This document shows, piece after piece, positions 28,907-36,004 of a stretch of DNA of 36,004 nt (position 1 is its first letter; each line of letters starts with the position of its first letter). The notes under the pieces were generated by a model. It saw only the letters and a program-made list of their open reading frames with translations, was not told the DNA's origin and did no database searches. Source of the stretch: Pseudanabaena sp. M085S1SP2A07QC (GTDB lineage Bacteria > Cyanobacteriota > Cyanobacteriia > Pseudanabaenales > Pseudanabaenaceae); NCBI GenBank assembly GCA_020404895.1, contig JADBWK010000146.1, positions 1 to 36,004 of the forward strand, given 5' to 3'. Both the position numbers and the translations under genes were made by a program.

Positions 28907-30838
28907 TCAGTTTAGCTGATCGCGGGTCAAAAATCTGGCGGCGATACTGATGCTTAAAATTAGGGCGACAACCACCAATGCAGCCGTCCATGCTAGAGCC
29001 TGATCGTTGGGATAGGGCGATAGGGCGAAGTTATAAATTAGCACCGACATCGAAGCAACGGGTTTCCACAATCCATTCAATCCATATTGACTGAAGAGAG
29101 CAGTAAACAACAAAGGCGCAGTTTCGCCAGTCGCACGGGCGATCGCTAGTACAATGCCAGTGATAATCGCAGGTGTGGCAGCAGGAATAATGATCAAAGT
29201 AATTGCTTGAATGGGACTCGCACCGATCGCAATCGCGCCTTCGCGTAGTTCTGGAGCAACCGCTTTTAATGCTTCTTCTGAAGTTCTGGCGATCGTCGGT
29301 AGCATCACCACCGCAAGAGCCACGCCTCCTGCGATCGCCGAAAAGGTCCCTGATGTGAGTACGACCAAGCCATAGGCAAACAAGCCACAGAGAATTGAGG
29401 GAACTCCACTCAATACCCCATTAAAAAACCTTACCCATTGCGATAGAGGTTTGTTTCGTCCAAACTCGACTAAGTAAATGGCAGCCCCAAGTCCTATGGG
29501 AGCGCTCAGTCCTGCGCCAATTCCCACCATTAACAATGTGCCAATAATGGCATTGCGAAAGCCGCCGCCAAATTCCAATGGTGGCGGTGGTAATTCTGTA
29601 AAGGCGGCAAGATCAAAACGTGACGCTCCTTGGGCGATCAGACTAAAAAGAATCGAGCTAAAGGCAAAAATGGCGATCGCTGTCCCCAAAAATATACCTG
29701 TAGTCAAAATCATAGATACAATTTTGCGCTTGATCGGATTTGGTTTCCATTTGGGACTAATTTCAAGTGTGATCTCGGAAGGAGTAATCAACTCATTTTC
29801 CATGGATGGAGAGGATAATAGTCTGCTTTTAAGCTCTGTATCAAGAAGATCGCGGTCTTGCGCTATGGAATTGGGTGAAACGTCTCTTCTCTTTTGTGGG
29901 GATGAATGGAAATAAGTAATAAAACTGTTGGCAAAAATATTCACGATTAGCGTTAATGCCATCAACACCAACGCCGCATAGAGCAAAGCCGACAACTGAA
30001 GCTCTTTCGCTTCTGAAAACTGACTGGCGACTAATGAAGCGATCGTAGAACTGGGAGCCAGCCAAGACCAATTAATTTGATTAGCATTGCCAATCAACAT
30101 CACCGCCGCCATCGTTTCGCCGATCGCCCGTCCTAGAGCCAGAACTGCCGCACCGATAATTCCCGACATACTTGCAGGAATCGCAATCCCTAAAATAAAT
30201 TCCCACCGATTTGCCCCGATCGCCATTGCTCCCATTCGCAACTCCATCGGCACTGAAGCGATCGCATCCCGTGACAGCGCCACCACAATCGGCAAAATCA
30301 TCAATATCAACACTAATATTGTTGGCAATAGCGATCGATTGGCGGGAAGGGTGCTGAAAAAAGGAATCCATCCTAAGTTTTGATGCAGTCCGCGCATTAA
30401 TGGTCTCAGCGCTGGCAACAATACAAAAATCCCCCATAGTCCGTAAACGACGCTTGGAATAGCCGCAAGCAATTCAATCGCAAAGGAAATCGGTACACGA
30501 ACCACTTTGGGCGCAATATCTTCATTGAGGAAAATCGCAATGCCCACGCCCAAGGGCATCGCCAAGACGATCGCCACTAGCGAACTGACCAGCGTTCCAT
30601 AAATCTGCGGCAAAATCCCATAGATATTTTTAACAGGATTCCATTCCATAGTCCAGAGAAAGCCCAAACCAAATTCTTTCAGTGCTGGTACAGCCGCGAT
30701 CGCTAGTTCAATCACAATCGCAGCAACCAACAAGAGGATGGCGATCGCTAGCCCTTGTGAGATTTTCTGAAATATTGAATCTAGCCAGAGCGATCGCCTT
30801 GGACGACTTAGAACTTGCTCACCAGAAATCTTAGGCAC
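28907..30838 (-). CDS. pstCA: PstC-PstA fused phosphate permease
   Basis: One frame carries both permease subunits. Residues ~36-330 are PstC (the EAA-like loop reads ALSRDAIASVPMELRMGAMA then IGANRWE), with a hydrophilic linker at ~330-380. Residues ~385-660 are PstA (ARTSEEALKAVAPELREGAI then AIGASPIQAI). Each half has its own six-helix core and coupling loop, and no stop or frameshift separates them. Numbering here is from the upstream GTG at 30889. The GTG at 30838 is preferred as start because it overlaps the previous gene by only 8 bp and has GGGAG 12 nt upstream. PstB is not encoded anywhere in the window. Confidence 0.88.
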   Translation of the reverse strand: MPKISGEQVLSRPRRSLWLDSIFQKISQGLAIAILLLVAAIVIELAIAAVPALKEFGLGFLWTMEWNPVKNIYGILPQIYGTLVSSLVAIVLAMPLGVGIAIFLNEDIAPKVVRVPISFAIELLAAIPSVVYGLWGIFVLLPALRPLMRGLHQNLGWIPFFSTLPANRSLLPTILVLILMILPIVVALSRDAIASVPMELRMGAMAIGANRWEFILGIAIPASMSGIIGAAVLALGRAIGETMAAVMLIGNANQINWSWLAPSSTIASLVASQFSEAKELQLSALLYAALVLMALTLIVNIFANSFITYFHSSPQKRRDVSPNSIAQDRDLLDTELKSRLLSSPSMENELITPSEITLEISPKWKPNPIKRKIVSMILTTGIFLGTAIAIFAFSSILFSLIAQGASRFDLAAFTELPPPPLEFGGGFRNAIIGTLLMVGIGAGLSAPIGLGAAIYLVEFGRNKPLSQWVRFFNGVLSGVPSILCGLFAYGLVVLTSGTFSAIAGGVALAVVMLPTIARTSEEALKAVAPELREGAIAIGASPIQAITLIIIPAATPAIITGIVLAIARATGETAPLLFTALFSQYGLNGLWKPVASMSVLIYNFALSPYPNDQALAWTAALVVVALILSISIAARFLTRDQLN

Positions 30839-32072
30839 TACAGAGATTCGCTCCCAATTGTTTCTCGCAAGTAGCACGCTCGGAAGCACTCAAATCTTTC
30901 ATTTTCAGATCCCGCCGTAATACCATACCGTTATGTCCATTAATTGAGCGTGGCAGTTCGTCATATTTGATCGGCTGCATCGTTCTCATGTCATAGGTGG
31001 TGTAGGTGGTCAGTTCGGGCGACGCAAAGTTGATATCAATTACTGTCATTGATTTGCGCGGCGGCATTCGACTGTCGAGGTAGGGGCGTGGCCCCGCACC
31101 AAGGATGCCCATGTGCAGCAGTTGAAGTTTGCCCTTGTGGGCGGGATAGTAACCGTGATGATGTCCGCTAATGTAGGTATGGACGTTATTGCGCTCTAGC
31201 ATGGCGCGTAACTCTTCCGTATTTGACATCACTTCCCCAGCGCTGTCTCGTCCCACCGTAACCGCATAGAGCGGCAAATGTCCTAGCAAAATCTTAATTT
31301 TTGCCGCCTTAGCTGCGGGGCTTTGCAACGCCTTCTCTACCCATGCCAATTTATCTTTAGGAATCAAATCCGATGAACCATCCCAACTCAAGAAGAAGAC
31401 ATCTTTGTATTTGAAGGTGTAATAAAATGGGAACTCAAAGCGATCAACAAATTCCACACCAGAATCGTGAGCAGGATCGTTCCAATACTTTGAAGCAACA
31501 TCCCGCTCACGCGAAAACAAAAACTTACCCGCAACGCTTCTAGCGCTGGACGCGTCATGATTACCCATCGTAAACCCATAGGGCAGTTTAGCTCTCCGTA
31601 AAGGCGCTGCCACGTGATCGTCAAAGGCAGCCCACATCGCTTTCATCTGCTCTTCCGTCAGCGATGGATATTGACCTGCCACCATATCGCCACTACAAGC
31701 CACCATATCGGGCTGCCAAAATGGAAGTAAGGCGATCGCTTTATCCACTTCTGGTTCGTAATCGGTGGAGCCATAGGCACTATTCAAATCGCTAATTACC
31801 GCCAGTCTAATATCACCCCGTGGCGGGTTGTATAATCCATTGGGAACACTATCAACGATCACTTTAGTCGCTGGCGGCAATACGACTGTTTGTTTAGGCT
31901 TATCTTCAGGTTTAGAAGGAACGACTACTTTATTCGCCTCTGAATTCGGAGTAGCATTAGGACTGCTAATAGATGCATTCGGTGCGGTTTGGCAAGCGTG
32001 GAGTGAAATCGTAGCGACCAAACCTACTATGATGCCAAGAAAAGTTCGTAACAGCGATCGCCAAGAGAGCAT
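30831..32072 (-). CDS. Lipoprotein metallophosphatase
   Basis: This 413-residue calcineurin-type phosphoesterase is exported. A signal helix is followed by a lipobox with Cys27 (SLHAC), then a Ser/Pro/Lys linker to residue ~85. Metal motifs are ISDLN (Asp95, with Asn97 in place of the usual His), CSGDMV, MGNHDAS, GHLPLYA and GHHHGYY. The Asn in the first motif is unusual. The gene heads the operon with the phosphate permease and PstS, so a role in freeing phosphate from organic esters outside the membrane is likely. Upstream, CTTAATTT at 32119-32126 fits one PHO-box half-site. Confidence 0.82.
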   Translation of the reverse strand: MLSWRSLLRTFLGIIVGLVATISLHACQTAPNASISSPNATPNSEANKVVVPSKPEDKPKQTVVLPPATKVIVDSVPNGLYNPPRGDIRLAVISDLNSAYGSTDYEPEVDKAIALLPFWQPDMVACSGDMVAGQYPSLTEEQMKAMWAAFDDHVAAPLRRAKLPYGFTMGNHDASSARSVAGKFLFSRERDVASKYWNDPAHDSGVEFVDRFEFPFYYTFKYKDVFFLSWDGSSDLIPKDKLAWVEKALQSPAAKAAKIKILLGHLPLYAVTVGRDSAGEVMSNTEELRAMLERNNVHTYISGHHHGYYPAHKGKLQLLHMGILGAGPRPYLDSRMPPRKSMTVIDINFASPELTTYTTYDMRTMQPIKYDELPRSINGHNGMVLRRDLKMKDLSASERATCEKQLGANLCSA

Positions 32073-32108
32073 AATTTAAAGTGAAAGTTCGGTACGAACT
32101 ACATAATG

Positions 32109-32126
32109 ATTTCAAGTTAAATTAAG
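32109..32126 (-). promoter_or_regulatory. Weak PHO-box-like site upstream of the phosphate operon
   Basis: On the minus strand CTTAATTT fits the cyanobacterial PHO-box unit (PyTTAAPyPyT/A). It is followed by CTTGAAAT, a poor second unit with 10-bp instead of 11-bp spacing. The position, 37 bp before the first gene, is right. The match is too weak to be more than a candidate. Confidence 0.25.
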
Positions 32127-32235
32127 CATACAATCACCCGCCATGCAACTTATTGAAATCGCAAAGTGTTGCAACTTTCTTTTTCGCTTGTATATGGGAA
32201 CCCATTTATAGCAGTTTTCAATTGAGTGCAACATA

Positions 32236-32277
32236 AAAAAAGGTAGTGGCAATTCATTAATTGCCACTACCTTTTTT
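32236..32277. repeat. Palindrome between phosphatase and SIMPL genes
   Basis: AAAAAAGGTAGTGGCAATT - catt - AATTGCCACTACCTTTTTT is a perfect 19-bp stem. It lies between divergent genes, so a terminator function for either is excluded by orientation. The core GGCAATTcatt links it to the palindromes at 33984 and 35391. Confidence 0.7.
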
Positions 32278-32428
32278 ATGCTTTTTGTACAGATGTCATT
32301 TAAGAACCTTTGCAATTGGCTGTTACCGAAAATGTAACCGCGTCGAATCCTATTTAATTCAGGTGATATCTTCAAAACAGTAAAAATAACAATATTGTAA
32401 AAGCAAAGGTTCGTAAGGATTTAATCAT

Positions 32429-33163
32429 ATGCGTCACTTAACTACATTTGTTCTCAGCCTTGCTTTTTGTGTTCCATCGATCGCGGCGATCGCACCTTCA
32501 GCAAAGGCACAAGAATCTTCTGCAAAGTATTCTGAAATCAAAAATGAGCGGGTTCTCACGGTCACAGGACGTGGTGAACGCTCTGTGAAAACCACTAAAG
32601 CAAGAATTCAGCTTGGGGTAAATGTGGAAGGTAAAACTGCGATCGCTGTTCAAGAAGAAGTTGCGCGACAAGCTAATAGTATTGTCTCGCGCTTGCAGCA
32701 ACTAAACGTTGAGAAATTGCAAACCACCAGCATTCAGCTTAATCCCAAGTATGTCTATGAAAATAATCGCCAACGCCAAGAAGGTTTCACAGGACAGACT
32801 AGTGTGAGTTTTGTAGTAGCGATCGATCAAGCGGGCTCAGTCCTTGATGCTGCTGTTAACTCAGGTGCAAATCAAATTGAGCAAATCAGCTTTATCGCCA
32901 CCGATACCGAGTTAAATGCCGCTAAGCAACTCGCTCTTCAAGATGCCATTAAAGATGCTCAAACTCAATCTAATACTGTTTTGAGTGCCTTAGGTTTTAC
33001 GCCCAAAACCATCAAGACGATTAATATTAGTGATTCAGCGATCGCTTATCCAGTTCCTCAACCACGCATGGACACATTTGCAAACAAAGCTGCTAGCTCT
33101 GTACCAATTTTGGCTGGTGAGCAGAAAGTCGAGGCTTTAGTGACTTTACAAATTACTTATTAA
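32429..33163 (+). CDS. SIMPL-domain (DUF541) secreted protein
   Basis: This 244-residue exported protein has a signal peptide (FVLSLAFCVPSIAAI, cleavage near AKAQE) and one SIMPL domain: RVLTVTGRGERSVKTTKARI, then VNVEGKTAIAVQEEVARQAN and LQTTSIQLNPKYVYENNRQR. SIMPL/DUF541 proteins such as E. coli YggE lower oxidative damage and form ring-like oligomers, but their biochemical function is unclear. The length is normal for the family. An AAGGA Shine-Dalgarno sequence lies 10 nt before the ATG. It is monocistronic. Confidence 0.85.
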   Translation: MRHLTTFVLSLAFCVPSIAAIAPSAKAQESSAKYSEIKNERVLTVTGRGERSVKTTKARIQLGVNVEGKTAIAVQEEVARQANSIVSRLQQLNVEKLQTTSIQLNPKYVYENNRQRQEGFTGQTSVSFVVAIDQAGSVLDAAVNSGANQIEQISFIATDTELNAAKQLALQDAIKDAQTQSNTVLSALGFTPKTIKTINISDSAIAYPVPQPRMDTFANKAASSVPILAGEQKVEALVTLQITY

Positions 33164-33180
33164 CTCACCCCTCACGCAGA

Positions 33181-33297
33181 AGCCCTGCACTCAAGTGCGG
33201 GCTAAAAGCTAAAACCCTTTGAAACGGGTTGCTTAGAAGTATTTTGTAGTCCACTTCAGTGGACTTGAGCTTTTAGCCAAGAACTTGAGTTCTTGGT
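33181..33297. repeat. Triple-palindrome repeat
   Basis: Three short dyads lie in a row: AGCCCTGCACTCAAGTGCGG.GCT (near-perfect), AGTCCACTTCAGTGGACT (33248-33265) and CCAAGAACTTGAGTTCTTGG (33278-33297). Between them aaaacccttt-gaaacgggtt also pairs partly. Repeats of the 'cacttcagtg' type are common in cyanobacteria and other bacteria. Here it fills the gap before cobH and may carry its 5' leader. Confidence 0.55.
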
Positions 33298-33336
33298 TTA
33301 TTTGCGTAATACTTGAGATCCCCTTTAACCAGTTAC

Positions 33337-33966
33337 ATGCTTGACTATATCCGTGATGGCAATGAAATTTATCAAAAGTCCTTTGCCACAATTCGCGCTG
33401 AGGCGGATTTATCAATCTTGCCACAGGACTTAGAAGTGGTTGCTGTACGATTAATTCATGCTTGTGGGATGACGGATATTATCAGAGATCTTGGCTATTC
33501 CGAAGATGTGGTTAAAATTGGTAGGGCAGCGCTGAAAAACGGTGCAAATATTCTCTGTGATGCGCAAATGGTTGCTAATGGAGTCACCCGCAAGCGCCTA
33601 CCAGCCAATAATTCTGTAATTTGCACCTTAAATGAGTCTGAAGTGCCAGAACTTGCTAAAACAATTGGCAATACGCGTTCAGCCGCAGCAATGGAACTAT
33701 GGCGATCGCATATTGAGGGATCGATCGTCGCGATCGGTAATGCACCCACAGCCCTATTTCGATTATTAGAAATGCTAGATCAAGGTTTGCCTAAACCAGC
33801 CGTTATACTAGGATTCCCCGTTGGTTTTGTCGGAGCGATTGAATCAAAGGCGGCTTTGGCGGCAAACAGTCGTGGCGTTCCCTTTTTGACTATTCATGGT
33901 CGGCGGGGGGGTAGCGCGATGGCAGCCGCAGCATTGAATGCATTAGCGATGGAGAATGAGCTATAG
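33337..33966 (+). CDS. cobH: Precorrin-8X methylmutase
   Basis: The protein (209 residues from the ATG at 33337) moves the C-11 methyl group of precorrin-8X to C-12, giving hydrogenobyrinate (or the cobalt form) in B12 synthesis. The start MLDYIRDGNEIYQKSFATIR and then EADL is standard, as are the catalytic His in RLIHACGMTDI and GAILCDAQMV-like GANILCDAQMVANGV. AIGNAPTALFRLLE and GFPVGFVGAIESKAAL close the fold. A TTG at 33313 would add eight residues but has no support. It is followed by cobI, 100 bp downstream on the same strand. Confidence 0.92.
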   Translation: MLDYIRDGNEIYQKSFATIRAEADLSILPQDLEVVAVRLIHACGMTDIIRDLGYSEDVVKIGRAALKNGANILCDAQMVANGVTRKRLPANNSVICTLNESEVPELAKTIGNTRSAAAMELWRSHIEGSIVAIGNAPTALFRLLEMLDQGLPKPAVILGFPVGFVGAIESKAALAANSRGVPFLTIHGRRGGSAMAAAALNALAMENEL

Positions 33967-33983
33967 CAATGTACTTGATTTTT

Positions 33984-34015
33984 CAGTAGGGGCAATTCAT
34001 GAATTGCCCCTACTG
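33984..34015. repeat. Perfect 32-bp palindrome between cobH and cobI
   Basis: CAGTAGGGGCAATTCA is followed directly by its reverse complement TGAATTGCCCCTACTG. The same core (GTAGGGGCAATTCA) recurs at 35391-35420. It may weaken or end read-through from cobH, but it is a dispersed repeat. Confidence 0.75.
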
Positions 34016-34067
34016 ACCAACCTAGACAAGGAAAAGATTCTCTCACAAATGATTTAGGATTGTTAGT

Positions 34068-34793
34068 ATGAACCCAGTTGAAGAAGTGATTGCCAAAAAA
34101 GGAAATTTGTATGGCTTAGGAATTGGACCTGGCGATCCAGAGCTATTGACGATCAAGGCACATCGCATTTTGACTTCAGTTCCCGTGATAGCCTATCCCA
34201 CTATGGAAAGTGGCAAAGTTTTGGCAAGGGCGATCGTTGCTGATTTTATTCGTCCTGAGCAGATTGAAGTGCCGATGCCACTTCCCTTTAGTGTCGAGCG
34301 CTCTTCACAGCCATATTACGATATTGCCGCCGAAAAGATTGCCGAACATTTAGAAGCAGGTCGGGATGTAGCGGTATTGTGCGAAGGTGATCCGATGCTT
34401 TACGGATCGTTTATGTATATTTTCAATCGATTATCTGACAGGTTCCATACAGAAGTCATTCCAGGCATATCTTCGACTTTTGCCAGTGCGGCAATGCTGG
34501 GCGCTCCCCTTACATATCGTAATGATGTGCTGAGTATCATGCCTGCAACTTTAGAAGCTAGTGTTTTACGCGATCGCCTAGCGGTTGCTGATGCGGCGAT
34601 CATTATCAAATTAGGTAGACATTTCGCTAAAGTTAAGTCAGTTTTAGAAGAATTAGGATTATTTTCTCGCGCCCTATATATTGAACGCGCCACGATGCCC
34701 AATCAAACGATTAAGCAAATTTCCTCAGTCGTTGCTGATGAAGTTCCTTATTGGGCGATCGTGATGATTCCCAGTCAAACTAATCCCCAATAA
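34068..34793 (+). CDS. cobI: Precorrin-2 C20-methyltransferase
   Basis: This 241-residue SAM-dependent tetrapyrrole methylase adds the C-20 methyl group to precorrin-2 (CobI/CbiL). GLGIGPGDPELLTIKAHRIL is the family's N-terminal SAM loop. VLCEGDPMLYGSFMYIF is the second hallmark, and EVIPGISSTFASAAMLGAPL the third. The C-terminal YIERATMPNQTI is typical of this subtype. It lies with cobH, which fits the cyanobacterial B12 cluster. The stop codon is inside a terminator stem. Confidence 0.92.
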   Translation: MNPVEEVIAKKGNLYGLGIGPGDPELLTIKAHRILTSVPVIAYPTMESGKVLARAIVADFIRPEQIEVPMPLPFSVERSSQPYYDIAAEKIAEHLEAGRDVAVLCEGDPMLYGSFMYIFNRLSDRFHTEVIPGISSTFASAAMLGAPLTYRNDVLSIMPATLEASVLRDRLAVADAAIIIKLGRHFAKVKSVLEELGLFSRALYIERATMPNQTIKQISSVVADEVPYWAIVMIPSQTNPQ

Positions 34794-34832
34794 AAAAGAG
34801 GCAGTGCAAAGCACTGCCTCTTTTTTATTGGG
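34786..34832. terminator. Bidirectional terminator between cobI and the 34838 gene
   Basis: CCCAATAAAAAAGAGGCAGT..GC - aaa - GC..ACTGCCTCTTTTTTATTGGG is a perfect 22-bp stem with A- and T-runs on both sides. It lies between two convergent genes and includes the cobI stop. Confidence 0.85.
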
Positions 34833-34837
34833 ATTGG

Positions 34838-35311
34838 TTAACTATTAGGAGAACCTGTAGTTGGCGTTGGATTTGCAGAGGGAGTCATAGCTTGTGGGGT
34901 CGAAGCTGGTGTTGCTGTCGGTTGCGCTGTTACGGTGACTGCTGGTGCTGGTGCTACAGGCTGAGGCTGGACTGTGATCTCAACTTTGGGGGTTGGTTGC
35001 AAAGTCGCAGGACTTACTTCTCTAATAGTTGTGTTATTCCGTTCAATTATTGTTGATTTGTTTTCTTTTACCGTATCAACCGCACTCAGCACTAAGATTG
35101 GCGCTGGAGCGGGACGATTGTTTAGGTAATATGCAACTGCTCCTGCGCCTACAGCTAAGAAAAGCAGGACGAAGACAATAACAGCGTTGGAACTGCCATC
35201 ATCTTTGACTTTAGTCGTGTGTTCTTCAGAAGTGCTGTATCTGTTCAAAGGAGTATTAGAGTTAGATGTAACTTTTCTACTTGTGGTTTCTTGATCTCTT
35301 TCGTCAGACAT
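34838..35311 (-). CDS. Single-pass membrane protein with Pro/Thr-rich tail
   Basis: This 157-residue protein has a charged N-terminal segment (~45 residues, MSDERDQETTSRKVTSNSNT), one membrane helix (AVIVFVLLFLAVGAGAVAYYL, about 44-63) and an outer part ending in a Pro/Thr/Ala/Val tract (TVQPQPVAPAPAVTVTAQPT). It has no catalytic motif and no family I recognise. The layout is that of a small membrane-anchored, perhaps cell-wall-facing protein. It is convergent with cobI and shares its terminator. It is probably a real gene: the frame is long and the membrane helix is well formed. Confidence 0.6.
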   Translation of the reverse strand: MSDERDQETTSRKVTSNSNTPLNRYSTSEEHTTKVKDDGSSNAVIVFVLLFLAVGAGAVAYYLNNRPAPAPILVLSAVDTVKENKSTIIERNNTTIREVSPATLQPTPKVEITVQPQPVAPAPAVTVTAQPTATPASTPQAMTPSANPTPTTGSPNS

Positions 35312-35349
35312 AATTTTTAATCGAACTCTTAATTAATTGTTTAATACCA

Positions 35350-35443
35350 ATAGGACTTACGCAAAAATGCCCTGAAAGCCTCATTTTGCCGTAGGGGCAA
35401 TTCATGAATTGCCCCTACGGCTCGTTCTTTTGCTTAAGTCCTA
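35350..35443. repeat. Inverted-repeat element (aggacttacgcaaaa type)
   Basis: The ends AGGACTTACGCAAAA (35350) and TTTTGCTTAAGTCCT (35429-35443) are inverted at 14 of 15 positions. The centre is the perfect palindrome CCGTAGGGGCAATTCA / TGAATTGCCCCTACGG. The ends are a very common cyanobacterial repeat sequence; this looks like a non-autonomous element. Confidence 0.65.
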
Positions 35444-35526
35444 ATAGCAAGCCCAAAGACAAAGGTAAATGAAAGGATTGAAATTAATCCAATATTTAAT
35501 AGTGACCGATAAATTTGCAAAATCAT
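35434..35526 (-). CDS. Possible 30-residue single-helix membrane peptide
   Basis: A 30-codon frame (MILQIYRSLLNIGLISILSF then TFVFGLAIRT) has GGAG 7 nt before the ATG and would form one membrane helix. Its last few codons fall in the neighbouring repeat element. Size and shape recall the tiny subunits of photosynthetic complexes, but the sequence does not match PetL, PetN, PsbM or PsaM as I know them. It may be a chance frame. Confidence 0.35.
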   Translation of the reverse strand: MILQIYRSLLNIGLISILSFTFVFGLAIRT

Positions 35527-35693
35527 TTTAGTTCTCCAATTAATCTCTAAAAATGTATGATTTTGGGCTAAATTTATCTAGTTAAAAAATAGTCCGTAAG
35601 GAATACCTTGTATTACTAGATACTAGAATAAAGATAGATTTTTGATGATTAAAACACCAAAGACCTTAAATCTTAATTTTTAGTTAATCAGAT

Positions 35694-35882
35694 TTAATCA
35701 ATAGCATTTTTGACATCTTTCGCTTTATTTTTTACAGATTCAGCTACATTTTTAGCTTTTTCTTTGACAATTTCGGCAACATCTTTAGCTGCATCTTTGA
35801 TGTCTTCAGATGCATTGCGAACATTTGCTTCAACCTGATTTGCCTGACCTTCAGCTTGTCTTGAAGGTAAGTGTCCAATAGC
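35694..35882 (-). pseudogene. Truncated CsbD-like stress protein gene
   Basis: The minus-strand frame reads SRQAEGQANQVEANVRNASE, then DIKDAAKDVAEIVKEKAKNV and AESVKNKAKDVKNAID before TAA. RQAEGQ.. with repeated Lys/Ala/Asp heptads resembles the C-terminal half of CsbD-like general-stress proteins (or LEA-like helices). Going upstream, a stop appears at 35885 and there is no start codon, so the first ~20 residues are lost. It is probably a broken gene, unless a non-standard start is used. Confidence 0.5.
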
Positions 35883-35885
35883 CTA

Positions 35886-36004
35886 CAAGAGAATGAGTGT
35901 TGTAGGGTTTGGGTTAGGGATATCGTCAGCAGCAGGAATTAGGGAAGGATGCGGCATCCCTAGTCGAGCCGCCAGACAAGATTGCGTCAGAAAATCCAAG
36001 ATAG
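35886..36004. other. Right window edge, unassigned
   Basis: About 120 bp that replaced the 5' end of the CsbD-like gene. A plus-strand frame from about 35921 reads YRQQQELGKDAASLVEPPDK to a stop at the last base; I cannot assign it. It may be the tail of an element lying beyond the window, or chance. Confidence 0.2.

Noticed and set aside
29478-30437. Several open frames antisense to or out of frame with the permease fusion
   Set aside because: Shadows of the long PstCA frame; no motifs or ribosome sites.
32286-32310. TGTACAGATGTCATTTAAG as a second Tn7-like end
   Set aside because: Only one short match to the TGTACAG terminus and no repeated binding sites beside it; likely chance.
32112-32375. 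87-codon minus-strand frame upstream of the phosphatase gene
   Set aside because: It spans a perfect palindrome and the divergent promoter region and shows no domain.

Overview
The window looks like a chromosomal segment of a cyanobacterium. It is AT-rich, the HIP1 octamer GCGATCGC is scattered through nearly every gene, and it carries cyanobacterial or plastid-type genes: ndhL, a DUF3007 gene, and cobH/cobI of B12 synthesis. The repeat style (dozens of long perfect palindromes with gaa or aaa loops) suggests a Pseudanabaena-like genome. That last point is inference, not a database result.

Layout. 1-2255 is a worn accessory island: an IS630-type transposase remnant fused into a truncated DUF433 gene, a headless RelE/YafQ-type toxin behind its antitoxin, a second DUF433 gene, an AbiEii-like nucleotidyltransferase and a DUF5678-like gene. 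Two of these genes share a duplicated 44-bp promoter segment. 2328-5506 holds a two-gene P-loop NTPase + TPR-sensor module (split STAND-like). Its TPR array is built from almost identical 120-bp units, and its 3' end has been overwritten by a small inverted-repeat element. 5668-8280 has a DUF1275 membrane protein, an LTXXQ-type secreted protein and a small membrane protein in one operon, then a secreted Ala/Lys/Glu-rich protein. 8297-9406 and 10840-11120 are gene-free stretches rich in palindromic elements, around a pentapeptide-repeat gene and a PilB/GspE fragment.

11133-20263 is mostly ordinary chromosome: a HEAT-repeat protein, an ArsP/YraQ-type permease, a conserved unknown protein, recQ, a toxin-antitoxin pair, an M28 peptidase and serS. 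20454-21961 has a YciO/Sua5 gene followed by wreckage: a response-regulator tail, an IS630 N-terminus with an in-frame stop, and a TPR fragment. 22018-24876 has a minus-strand cluster ndhL - DUF3007 - degenerate type IIG restriction/methylase-like protein, divergent from a stand-alone rpsJ. 25001-27324 has two metallo-beta-lactamase-fold proteins separated by about 0.5 kb that may hold a relic Tn7-like transposon end.

27748-32072 is a phosphate-acquisition operon on the minus strand: a lipoprotein metallophosphatase, a single-chain PstC-PstA permease fusion, then PstS. No PstB is present. 32429-34793 has a SIMPL-domain protein and the B12 genes cobH and cobI. The right end has a single-pass membrane protein, a possible 30-aa membrane peptide and a truncated CsbD-like gene.

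The most interesting points are the split NTPase/TPR module in its defence-like setting, the restriction/methylase-like protein whose two catalytic centres both look lost although the frame is intact, the PstCA fusion, the palindromic mobile-looking repeats with near-identical inverted copies, and the candidate Tn7-like end.
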